Source of the DNA: Myxococcales bacterium
GTDB lineage: Bacteria > Myxococcota_A > Polyangia > Haliangiales > Haliangiaceae
Length of the DNA: 39,481 nucleotides
Reading direction: 5' to 3'
NCBI GenBank assembly: GCA_016794545.1
Contig: JAEUJX010000057.1
Coordinates: 1-39,481 of the forward strand
The number at the start of each line of letters is the position of its first letter. The first letter of the stretch is position 1. The notes under the pieces were generated by a model that saw only the letters and a list, made by a program, of their open reading frames with translations, was not told the origin of the DNA and made no database searches. Position numbers and translations under genes: made by a program. Shown one piece after another: positions 32,012 through 39,481 of this stretch.

Positions 32012-33406
32012 TTACGACTCCTTCTTCCCCATGAGACGTGTCAGGAGCCCCTTGCGCTCGTTCGTGGCCTGCCTCCGCATGTCCGCGAGCTCCCGCGCCG
32101 CGCGCTCGTTCGAGGGATCGATCTCGAGCGCGGCCTCGAACCGCTGCGCGGCCTCCATGCGGTCGCGCTTCGACAGCGCGCGCAGGCCTTCACACAGCTC
32201 GATGCCTGCGCGCGCGCTGCGGTCCTGCGGGTTCTTCTTCGAGGCCAGCCGGTACATGCCGATCGCCTCCTCGTACTTGCCGTTCTCGATCAGGTCCTCG
32301 ATCGGATTGGACTCGGCCTCGACCGGCGCCACCGCGCCCGCGCCGGTCGCCGCGGTCGGCGCCGGCGAGGTGCCCTCGCCCTGCGGCTTCATCCCGCCGC
32401 TGCCCGTCACCTTGCTCTGCGGGAACGTCTGGCCCGGCGGCAGCTGGACGGTCGGCGTCGGTACCGGGCGCTGCGCGGCCGGCGGGGGCGTGATCTCGGC
32501 GCGCGCCGTCTGCGCGTCGTACGAACGGCGCGCGGTGCTCGCGAAGTCGGTCTCCGGCCGCGGTGGCGGCGGCGGGGCCGGCTCGACGGTGATCGCGGGC
32601 TTGCCGTCGGCGCCGGACTGCTTCGGGATGATCTGGCTCGAGCTCGAGCGGTTGCCCGCCGGCGGCGGGCGCACCGGCACCGGCGGCGGCGTGCCGTGGC
32701 GCAGCGGGACCGCGCGCGGGGCCGCGGACCGGCCGAGCGCGGCGAGCGCGGCCTGGCGCCCCTGCTCCGATGCGAGCTTGCGATACGCGTCGCGGATCAC
32801 GATGAAGATCTCGGCCGCCGTCTCGCGCAGCTGCTTGGACTCGTAGCGCGCGAACAGATCCGGGTGATAGCGCTTCGTCAGCTCGCCGAACGCCGCGCGC
32901 ACGTCGGTGTCGCTCGCCTCGTACCCGACGCCGAGCACGAGGAACGGGTTCAGCTTGCGCAGCGACTCGGCCTCCGCGTCGAGCGCGGCCACGAGCTCCT
33001 CCTCGGCGGCGCTGACGTCCTGCCCGGTGTCGACGGCGGCGACCGGGCCCGAGGTCCCGGTGCGCATCGGCGCGACGGGCACACCGCTCGGCGGCGTCTG
33101 CCGGCGCTTCTGCTCGGCGGCCAGCGCGCTCTCGATCATGTAGATGTGCGCGGGCGCGATCGGCGCGAGCTTGACCTCGACCCCGGCGCCGCGCTGCGCG
33201 TCGGTGACGTGCTGATCGACCGTGCCGTGCAGCACGATCACGGATGCGCTCGGCAGCGCGAGATCGATCCGCACCTCGGTGCCGATCGGCGGCGGCGACG
33301 TCGCCTTCAGGAACATCGTGCCGCGACTCAGGTCGCGCTTGTAGATCGTGGCCAGCTGCGCCCACGAGGCACACCGGAGCTTGATACTGAGCGGACCCGT
33401 GGCCAT
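32012..33406 (-). CDS. PilZ - J-domain - TPR fusion protein
   Basis: A 464-residue multidomain protein. Residues 5-95 form a PilZ-type barrel (RDLSRGTMFL keeps the D/NxSxxG element; no RxxxR c-di-GMP motif is evident). Residues 152-215 are a J domain: NPFLVLGVGYEASDTDVRAA with the essential HPD at 181-183 (RYHPDLF). A proline-rich disordered linker runs to about 365. Residues 367-445 hold TPR-like helices (YEEAIGMYRLASKKNPQ, AAQRFEAALEIDPSN). The J domain should stimulate the adjacent Hsp70, while the PilZ and TPR parts supply input and client binding. There is no signal peptide, so it is cytoplasmic. It lies 27 bp after the double-receiver gene and 2 bp before the Hsp70 gene. Confidence 0.88.
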   Translation of the reverse strand: MATGPLSIKLRCASWAQLATIYKRDLSRGTMFLKATSPPPIGTEVRIDLALPSASVIVLHGTVDQHVTDAQRGAGVEVKLAPIAPAHIYMIESALAAEQKRRQTPPSGVPVAPMRTGTSGPVAAVDTGQDVSAAEEELVAALDAEAESLRKLNPFLVLGVGYEASDTDVRAAFGELTKRYHPDLFARYESKQLRETAAEIFIVIRDAYRKLASEQGRQAALAALGRSAAPRAVPLRHGTPPPVPVRPPPAGNRSSSSQIIPKQSGADGKPAITVEPAPPPPPRPETDFASTARRSYDAQTARAEITPPPAAQRPVPTPTVQLPPGQTFPQSKVTGSGGMKPQGEGTSPAPTAATGAGAVAPVEAESNPIEDLIENGKYEEAIGMYRLASKKNPQDRSARAGIELCEGLRALSKRDRMEAAQRFEAALEIDPSNERAARELADMRRQATNERKGLLTRLMGKKES

Positions 33407-33433
33407 CGAGATCTTCTCGAAATCATAGGCCGA

Positions 33434-34480
33434 TCAGGGCTCTCGAGGCAATGAGCGGTACCGCTCGAGAACACGCTCGTGGCGCTCCTTGATGCGCTGC
33501 ACGTATTGCTGCTCGCGGGCGCGCTCCAGCGACTCCCTGGCCAGCTGCGCCAGCCGCGCCACCACCTCGTCGAGGTCGGCCAGCGGCTTGGTAACGAAGC
33601 CCACCACTCCGAGGTCCGCCGCCGCCGCCGCGATCTCGGCGTCCAGGACCGAGGTCATGAGGAAGGCCGGCAGGTGGGCGATCCGCTCGCGGAGGCGCCG
33701 GATGGTCTCCAGGCCGTCGATCCCCGGCAGCTGGGCCGCCACGAGGACGAGGTCGAGGCCGGTCGCGCTCTTCGCGAGCGTCTTGGCCTCTCGCACCGCC
33801 TCCTCGCCGGTGACGTACGCGAACGTCGCGACACCCGCGGCCTCGAGCTTGTCCGCGAGGTCGTCGGCGACCGCGCGGTCGTGCTCGACGAGCAGGACGC
33901 TCGGCCCGCGCTGCTCGGTCACCGGGTGTGCACCGCTGATCCGCGCGTAGCCCTTGAGCTGCTCCTCGACATCGATCGAGCGGCGCTCGGTCTTGATCAG
34001 GTCCTTCAGGAGGTCCTCGATCATCACGCGCTGCTTCTCGATCACATCGTGCCGGGTCGCGTGGTCGCGCTGCAGCGCGCACACGCGCTCGACCACCGCC
34101 TTCGCGTTCGCCGTGCCCTCGAGCTTGAGATCGATGACATCCCCCGCACCGCCGCGGATGCAGGCGAGCAGGATCGCGGGCGTCGACATCGCGAGCACGG
34201 GCACCGGGTGCGCGTTGGGGAGCTGCGCCTTGATTCGCTTGAGAGACTCGGTCGCGAGCCGGCTGTCCTCCAGCTCCTCGCTGCCGACGTCGCGCAGATC
34301 GACGAGCAGCGCGGGCGGGTCCGCGAGGTCCTGGTAGAGGTCCACCGCCGCCGCCAGCTCGTCGACGATCGTGACCTGGATGCCGACGTTCATCAGCCGT
34401 TCGACGAGGCCGCGCAGCTGCCCGCCCGTTCCCTGCGGTGCGATCAGGATCGCCCCGGTCTTGTAGGTCTGCGTCGTCAT
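33434..34480 (-). CDS. Double receiver-like protein with a pseudo-receiver
   Basis: A 348-residue cytoplasmic protein with two receiver-like domains joined by a helical linker (about 137-180, possibly coiled coil). Domain 1 (10-135) retains Asp61 in ALLVDLRDVG but is diverged. Domain 2 (194-312) starts SVLLVEHD and has LPGIDG and TKPL, but the phospho-acceptor position is Ala248 (DLVLVAAQLPG), so it cannot be phosphorylated normally. The C-terminal helix (313-348) is highly charged. It has no output domain and probably works by protein interaction, perhaps with the PilZ-J-TPR protein encoded next. It lies one base after the acylase stop codon, implying translational coupling. Confidence 0.82.
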   Translation of the reverse strand: MTTQTYKTGAILIAPQGTGGQLRGLVERLMNVGIQVTIVDELAAAVDLYQDLADPPALLVDLRDVGSEELEDSRLATESLKRIKAQLPNAHPVPVLAMSTPAILLACIRGGAGDVIDLKLEGTANAKAVVERVCALQRDHATRHDVIEKQRVMIEDLLKDLIKTERRSIDVEEQLKGYARISGAHPVTEQRGPSVLLVEHDRAVADDLADKLEAAGVATFAYVTGEEAVREAKTLAKSATGLDLVLVAAQLPGIDGLETIRRLRERIAHLPAFLMTSVLDAEIAAAAADLGVVGFVTKPLADLDEVVARLAQLARESLERAREQQYVQRIKERHERVLERYRSLPREP

Positions 34481-34481
34481 G

Positions 34482-37364
34482 TCACTTGGCGTGAAACACC
34501 CACCGGCTCTCGCCCGACGCGGTGATCTGCTCGACCGAGAAGGGCGCGTCGAAGTGGCGCTCTTTCAGAGAGTACTCGTCGAGCAGGTCGCGGTAGTGGC
34601 GGCTGCTCGGATCGTAGATCACGCCCCCGGGGAGCGCCCACTTCACCTCGATCGGCGTGCTCTCCCCCAGCGAGTTCTTGCGCGCGATCGCGAGGAAGCG
34701 CTGGGCCGGGCCGTCCTGGGACTGCGAGAAGTCGAGACCGCTCCAGCTCGTGTCGGAGCGATTCACGGCGAACATGTCGCCGGGCTTCGGGAAGCCGGGC
34801 TCGTCGCCGGGCGGCAGCGACAGCGCGGTGTTCGGGAACAGCGGGTCGATCTTGAGCCGGTGCAGCTTGCCCCAGTCCCACTGGGACGGAGCCACGCCCG
34901 GGAACTGCGTCTCGAGGTGCGCCATCGCCTGCACGAGCGAGCGCAGGATCACGACGGTGCAGCTGTCGTCGGTGCCCGACGTCGCCATGTCGTCGCACAC
35001 GATCGGCTGGCCGCTCTGCGCGCTCTGCACGAACGACCCGGGGTTCACGAGCAGCTCGTACAGGATGCGGAACAGGAAGTTGTCATCGTAGCCGAACAGG
35101 TCGAGGCCGACCGACGACAGCTCGTCGCCGAGGGAGTTGCCGAGGAAGAAGTGGACCCAGACGTTGAAGATCGACGTCGCGGCGGAGCCCGCGCGGCCAC
35201 CGGTCGACGTCGCGAACGTCCAGGCCGCGAGCAGCGTCCGGGCGGTCTCGAGACGCGCGCGATCCGTCGCGCCGAGCGAGGCCAGGTACGGTGCGACGTC
35301 GGGCGGCGCGCCGGCGGTGGAATGGAGCCGCGACAGGGCCGCGAGCACCGCGGGGACGAGCTTCGCGCCGACGTTCGACGTGGTGTCGTGCTGGATCCGC
35401 GCCATGTCCTCGACGGTGATGCCGACGCCGCGCTGCTCGATCAGCTGCGAGATCCGCTCCTGGCGCACGCCGGCGGCGTAGGTCACGCCGACGTAGAGCG
35501 GCCGGCCGTCGACCATGGGCTGGTTCAGCGGATCGTTGTCGAAGGTCGCGCCCACCGGGTCCGCGTTCGCGGTCGCGATGTAGTCGCGCGGCGGCTGCGG
35601 GTTGATCGCGTGCGGGATGTAGCGCGTCGACATCGTGCCCTGCCACTCGGCGCTGCCGTCGCCGGGCAGCACGAGGAACGGAGCGAGCCCGCTCGGGTTC
35701 GCGTCGAGGTTCCAGCTGTGCGCGGCCGCTGCGCGGACCGGGACGGCCGCCTGCGTCGTCCAGCCGATGTTCAGCTGGTCGTCGATCATCGTCCAGTTCT
35801 GGCTGCCGTACGAGAAGTCGGCGAGCGCGCGGAACCCGTCCTCGACGGTCTTCGCGTGGGCGAGCTTCCAGATCGCGCGGATCTCGTAGGTCTCGCCGTA
35901 GCCGGTGTACTTGATCGACATCGCGCTACCCGCGGTGCGCGGGACGAGCGTGTGATTCACCTTGTCGATGATCGGCACGATCGGCCCGTGGTGCGGCACC
36001 ACCTCGTACGTCACCGTGCGGCGGTCGAGGATGGTGCCGAGCGTCCCGATCTCGATCGTCTCGGTGAACGTCTGGATCGGCACCTGCGCGCCGTTGAACG
36101 TCACGCACGACCCGCCACCGCACGGCGTGATCTGCTCGAGGTAAACGTCGTTGACGTCGTGGTAGCTGACGGTCCCCGACCACGCGAGGTGCCCGTTCGT
36201 TCCGAGGATGACGCCAGGGATCCCGGGGAACGTCACGCCGAGCACGTCGGTCTCGACGTCGGCGCTGTCGCTCGTGATCGTGAGGTGCGTCGGATAGAAG
36301 ATCGACGGGTTCGGGAGCTGCAGGTGCTGGTCGGTCGCGAGCAGCGCGACGTCGGCGCCGGTGCGCGACGGGCCGACGGCCCAGTTGTTCGAGCCCGCGT
36401 AGGGCTGCATGAACGCGCGTGGCCCGAGCGATCCGAACGGCCCGTTGCGGATGTCCCGCGAGAACGCGGCGCGCGCCTGGTCGAACAGCGCGTCGGGCAC
36501 GCTCGGCCGCCGCGGCGCGGCGCCGGCGGTGACCGACGATGTCGTGCGCGCGGTGGTTGAGCTTCCGTCGGAGCGCGTACCGCTGTCGGAGGCGACGTTG
36601 GGGAAGCCGTCGATCGTCGGCACCTTGCCGACGGGCGCGAGCCGCAGGATGTCTCGGGTGATGCCCGTGCGGGCGACCACGGCCGCGCCGTCGCCGGCCG
36701 CCGGAGCGGCGAACTTCGCGTCGAGCTTCTGCATCAGCTCGGTGATGTCGATCTCGAACGGCGCGGTGTACGAGAGCGCGAACGCCTGGAACCGGCCGAG
36801 CACGAGCGAGTCGATCGGCGACCACGGCGCGAACCGCGTCGGATCGAAGCTGGTGAGGATGTCGTCGTGGAGCTTCCACGTACCGGTCGGGTTCTGGTCG
36901 GTGCGGATCGCCGCGGCGTACGCGTTGACGCCGTCGGCGAACCGCGAGAGCAGGGTCACGATCTGCTGGTCTGCGGGATCGCTCGAGGCCTGCAGCTTCG
37001 CCCACGTCGCGGTGGCGATCGGCTTCATGCGGTGCTGCCGCATCTCGAGATCCGTGTCGATCACCGACGGATCGAGCGAGCCGAACAGCTCGCTCAGCGT
37101 GCCGGCGCCGAACCGGCGCAGGATGTCCATCTGCGGCAGGCGATCGTGGGCCATCACGTAGCCCTGCACGAACGCGGCGTCGCCGACCGTGCGCGCGCTG
37201 ATGTGCGCGACGCCGTAGCGATCGCGCGCGACGTGAACGGGCTCCACGAGCCCCGACTCGGGCAGCACGAAGTCGCCGTCGAGCGGCAGGTTGTCGAACG
37301 GGCCCACGAGGGTGTCCTCACCGCAACCGGCGGCGATCACCAACGCGAGGAGCGCGCGTCGCAT
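34482..37364 (-). CDS. Penicillin acylase-family lipoprotein hydrolase (peptidase S45)
   Basis: A 960-residue Ntn-hydrolase precursor. It begins [14 protein letters not shown], so Cys14 is a lipid anchor. The small-chain part includes [15 protein letters not shown] and [16 protein letters not shown]. Self-cleavage would expose Ser325 in [10 protein letters not shown], the usual nucleophile motif; [13 protein letters not shown] supplies the oxyanion-type Asn. A low-complexity stretch (255-290) lies in the spacer before cleavage. Members hydrolyse amides such as N-acyl homoserine lactones, beta-lactams or lipopeptides; which one cannot be told. It is the first gene of the eight-gene minus-strand array, and 48 bp separate it from divergent hemE. 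The much longer frame upstream overlaps hemE and is rejected. Confidence 0.9.
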   Translation of the reverse strand: MRRALLALVIAAGCGEDTLVGPFDNLPLDGDFVLPESGLVEPVHVARDRYGVAHISARTVGDAAFVQGYVMAHDRLPQMDILRRFGAGTLSELFGSLDPSVIDTDLEMRQHRMKPIATATWAKLQASSDPADQQIVTLLSRFADGVNAYAAAIRTDQNPTGTWKLHDDILTSFDPTRFAPWSPIDSLVLGRFQAFALSYTAPFEIDITELMQKLDAKFAAPAAGDGAAVVARTGITRDILRLAPVGKVPTIDGFPNVASDSGTRSDGSSTTARTTSSVTAGAAPRRPSVPDALFDQARAAFSRDIRNGPFGSLGPRAFMQPYAGSNNWAVGPSRTGADVALLATDQHLQLPNPSIFYPTHLTITSDSADVETDVLGVTFPGIPGVILGTNGHLAWSGTVSYHDVNDVYLEQITPCGGGSCVTFNGAQVPIQTFTETIEIGTLGTILDRRTVTYEVVPHHGPIVPIIDKVNHTLVPRTAGSAMSIKYTGYGETYEIRAIWKLAHAKTVEDGFRALADFSYGSQNWTMIDDQLNIGWTTQAAVPVRAAAAHSWNLDANPSGLAPFLVLPGDGSAEWQGTMSTRYIPHAINPQPPRDYIATANADPVGATFDNDPLNQPMVDGRPLYVGVTYAAGVRQERISQLIEQRGVGITVEDMARIQHDTTSNVGAKLVPAVLAALSRLHSTAGAPPDVAPYLASLGATDRARLETARTLLAAWTFATSTGGRAGSAATSIFNVWVHFFLGNSLGDELSSVGLDLFGYDDNFLFRILYELLVNPGSFVQSAQSGQPIVCDDMATSGTDDSCTVVILRSLVQAMAHLETQFPGVAPSQWDWGKLHRLKIDPLFPNTALSLPPGDEPGFPKPGDMFAVNRSDTSWSGLDFSQSQDGPAQRFLAIARKNSLGESTPIEVKWALPGGVIYDPSSRHYRDLLDEYSLKERHFDAPFSVEQITASGESRWVFHAK

Positions 37365-37412
37365 GGCCGGCACGATACCGGAAAACACGCGAGCGCAGTA
37401 CGATGCGGCCCG

Positions 37413-38459
37413 ATGTCCGAGCACCTGTTTCTTCGAGCGTGCCGGCGGCAGCCGGTCGAGCGAACGCCGATCTGGATGATGCGCCAGGCGGGTCGTTACT
37501 TGCCCTCGTACCGGGCGGTGCGCGCCAAGGCGTCGTTCCTCGAGATGTGCCGGACTCCCGAGCTCGCCTGCGAGGTCACGCTGCAGCCGATCGACCAGCT
37601 CGGCTTCGACGCTGCGATCCTGTTCAGCGACATCCTGATCACGCTCCCGGCGATGGGACTCGACGTCGCGTTTCCCGATGCGGGCCCAAAGATCGCGACG
37701 CCCGTGCGCACCCGCGAGGCCATCGACAAGCTCGTGGTGCCGGATCCGACGAGCGCCCTCGCCCCGACGCTCGAGGCGGTGCGGCAGATCAAGCGCGGCC
37801 TCGCGGGCCGCGTGCCGCTGATCGGCTTCGCTGGCGCGCCGCTGACCATGCTGACCTACGCCGTCGAGGGCGGCGGCAGCAAGGACTACGCGCACACCAA
37901 GAAGCTGCTCTACGGGGATGCGCCGAGCGCGCACGCGCTGCTCGACAAGCTCGCGCAGACCTGCGCGGCGTTCCTCGCCGCCCAGGTCGAGGCCGGCTGC
38001 GACGCGGTCCAGATCTTCGACAGCTGGGGCGGCATCGTCTCGCCGGGGGACTTTCGCGAGTACCCGCTCCGGTATGCCAAGCGCGTGATCGAAGCGCTGC
38101 GGGCGCACCCCGCCGTGAAGGCCAGGAACGTGCCGATCATCTACTTCGTCAACGGCTGCGCGCCCTACCTCGACGACTACGCGTCGAGTGGCGCCGACGT
38201 GCTCGGCGTCGACTGGCGGGTCGGCATCGACGAGGTCCGCCGCCGCGTCGGCGATGGCGTCGCCCTCCAGGGCAACCTCGATCCCGGGGCGCTGTTCGCG
38301 AGCCCGGCGGAGATCCGCACGCGCGTCGCCGACATCCTCGCGCGCGCCGGGCAGACCGGCCACATCTTCAACCTCGGCCACGGCGTCCTTCCGGAGACGG
38401 ACCCCGAGCACGTGCGCGCGATGGTCACGGCGGTCAAAGAGCTGTCGGCGCGGGCGTGA
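37413..38459 (+). CDS. hemE: Uroporphyrinogen decarboxylase
   Basis: A 348-residue enzyme that converts uroporphyrinogen III to coproporphyrinogen III in haem synthesis. The signature [16 protein letters not shown] is present near residue 19, followed by [20 protein letters not shown] with FSDIL, and the C-terminal GNLDP and [14 protein letters not shown]. Length is standard. It starts at ATG 37413; the longer frame to 36867 overlaps the divergent acylase gene. Its TGA overlaps the ATG of the next gene (TGATG), so it is co-translated with the oxidase gene that acts two steps later. Confidence 0.96.
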   Translation: MSEHLFLRACRRQPVERTPIWMMRQAGRYLPSYRAVRAKASFLEMCRTPELACEVTLQPIDQLGFDAAILFSDILITLPAMGLDVAFPDAGPKIATPVRTREAIDKLVVPDPTSALAPTLEAVRQIKRGLAGRVPLIGFAGAPLTMLTYAVEGGGSKDYAHTKKLLYGDAPSAHALLDKLAQTCAAFLAAQVEAGCDAVQIFDSWGGIVSPGDFREYPLRYAKRVIEALRAHPAVKARNVPIIYFVNGCAPYLDDYASSGADVLGVDWRVGIDEVRRRVGDGVALQGNLDPGALFASPAEIRTRVADILARAGQTGHIFNLGHGVLPETDPEHVRAMVTAVKELSARA

Positions 38460-39481
38460 TGGAGAAGCGGATCGCGATCATCGGCGGTGGTCTCGGTGGG
38501 CTCGCGGCGGCTCGCGCGCTCGTCCGCGCGGGCTACGACGCCCACGTGCTCGAGGCGGGGCCGCGGGCGGGCGGCGTGATCGGCACGTCGACCGTCGACG
38601 GCTACCTGCGCGAGCACGCGGCGAGCTCGTTCCTCGGTAGCGCCCCGCGCGGCGCGCGCGCGCTGTGCGAGGAGCTCGGCATCGCGGTCGACAAGGCATC
38701 GCCCCGCGCGAAGCGCCGGTGGATCTTTCTCGACGGGAAGCTCCGCGCGCTCCCGCGAAGCCCGATCGACCTCGTGCGCTCGGACCTGCTCACCTGGCGC
38801 GGCAAGCTCGATCTGCTGCGCGAGCCGCTGCGCGCGCCGCGCGCCCACGGCGACGAGTCGATCTACGCGTTCGCGGCGCGCCGGTTCGGCGCGGAGACCG
38901 CGCGCGCGATCGTCGCGCCGTTCGTCACGGGCATCTTCGCCGCGGACGCGCACGAGGTCAGCCTCGAGGCGGGGTTCCCGAAGCTGGCCGAGCTCGACGC
39001 GCAGGGCGGCATCGTGCGAGGCACGGCCACCGCGACGGCGAAGCAGCTGTTCCGCCGGTTCGCCGGCGGCAAGGTGCGCAAGGTCCCGCGCGGTCTCTAC
39101 GCGCCGCGTGGCGGGCTCGGCGGCCTCGTCGACGCGCTCGCCGCGGGCCTCGGGCCGCGGGTGCACGCGAACCGGCGCGCGAGCGCGCTCGCGCCGGACC
39201 CGACGGGGCGGGGGGTGATCGTCGATGGCGAGCTGTGGGACGGCGCCGTGCTCGCGATCCCCGCGCAGGACGCGGTGGGGCTCGTCGCGGCGATCCCCGA
39301 GCTCGCGAGCCGGCTCGGCGGGTTCCGCCGCGCCCCGACCCAGCTCGTCTACCTCGGCTATCCCGAGGCGGCGATCACGGAGGCGATCGCAGGCGGTGCG
39401 GAGATGATCGACGGGTTCGGGTTTCTCGTCGCGCAGGGCGAGGCGCTCCGCGTGCTCGGCGTGGTGTTCGAGTCGGTGGTG
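38459..39481 (+). CDS. hemY: Protoporphyrinogen oxidase, HemY type (3' end beyond window)
   Basis: The frame opens at ATG 38459 and remains open for 341 codons to the window edge. It starts [20 protein letters not shown], an FAD-binding Rossmann motif (GxGxxG), followed by LEAGPRAGGVIGT and later FVTGIFAADAHEVSLEAGFP, typical of flavin-dependent protoporphyrinogen oxidase (also annotated hemG). It oxidises protoporphyrinogen IX to protoporphyrin IX at the membrane. The C-terminal about 120 residues are missing from the window. Coupling to hemE by TGATG supports the pathway assignment. Confidence 0.93.
   Translation, partial: MEKRIAIIGGGLGGLAAARALVRAGYDAHVLEAGPRAGGVIGTSTVDGYLREHAASSFLGSAPRGARALCEELGIAVDKASPRAKRRWIFLDGKLRALPRSPIDLVRSDLLTWRGKLDLLREPLRAPRAHGDESIYAFAARRFGAETARAIVAPFVTGIFAADAHEVSLEAGFPKLAELDAQGGIVRGTATATAKQLFRRFAGGKVRKVPRGLYAPRGGLGGLVDALAAGLGPRVHANRRASALAPDPTGRGVIVDGELWDGAVLAIPAQDAVGLVAAIPELASRLGGFRRAPTQLVYLGYPEAAITEAIAGGAEMIDGFGFLVAQGEALRVLGVVFESVV

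Noticed and set aside
30375-32846. An 823-codon plus-strand frame opposite Hsp70 and the J-domain fusion
   Set aside because: Composition is His/Asp/Arg-rich without motifs, and the opposite strand encodes unmistakable Hsp70 and J domains.
34482-38411. A 1309-codon extension of the acylase gene
   Set aside because: The extra 349 codons lie antisense to hemE and precede a clean lipoprotein signal starting at 37364.

Overview
The window is very GC-rich, gene-dense and entirely chromosomal in character. Gene content points to a myxobacterium-like member of the Myxococcota, possibly near Kofleriaceae/Haliangium. The grounds are PilZ-type domains fused to other modules, PEGA-repeat and HEAT/cyclophilin lipoproteins, NtrC-type two-component regulation, PilT/PilU retraction ATPases and a DevBCA-type exporter. 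The taxonomic call is inference. No rRNA, tRNA, CRISPR array, insertion sequence or phage gene was seen, and the longest stretch without a gene is about 145 bp.

Layout. 1-939: the start of a ZntB-type transporter on the minus strand (cut by the window edge), divergent from a secreted D-Ala-D-Ala dipeptidase. 952-3290: a two-gene CydA-like membrane oxidase whose first subunit carries a C-terminal cytochrome c domain. 3366-6069 (minus): a small unknown protein, then pilT and pilU, overlapping by ATGA junctions. 6130-8195: the peroxide-defence module ahpC-ahpD, divergent from oxyR, with a recognisable OxyR operator between them. 8196-11158 (minus): a DevCAB-type ABC exporter. 11247-12722: an unknown membrane protein with a duplicated N-terminal domain. 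12724-15944 (minus): an NtrC-family response regulator and its membrane histidine kinase. 16070-16849: an N-acetylmuramoyl-alanine amidase lipoprotein. 16846-19845 (minus): a 999-residue PilZ-like / proline-rich / PEGA membrane protein.

19991-20221 (minus) holds the most striking small gene: a 76-residue histone-fold protein with a lysine-rich N-terminal tail. It has a strong Shine-Dalgarno and three hairpins downstream. Then come a beta-propeller lipoprotein (minus), a HEAT-repeat cyclophilin lipoprotein (plus), a YVTN-propeller di-haem cytochrome (plus) and a fatty acid desaturase (plus).

27220-37364 (minus) is one tight eight-gene array, with spacings of -4 to +27 nt. In transcription order it encodes a penicillin-acylase-type lipoprotein hydrolase, a double-receiver protein whose second receiver lacks the phospho-acceptor Asp, a PilZ-J-domain-TPR fusion, a lid-less Hsp70, a GbsR/MarR-type regulator, an ABC ATPase and two ABC-2 permeases. 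It looks like a signalling-linked chaperone and export operon that I do not recognise as a described system. Divergent from it, hemE and a protoporphyrinogen oxidase gene (cut by the right edge) form a haem-synthesis pair.

Four convergent gene pairs end with abutting or overlapping stop codons, so there is essentially no room for terminators between them.
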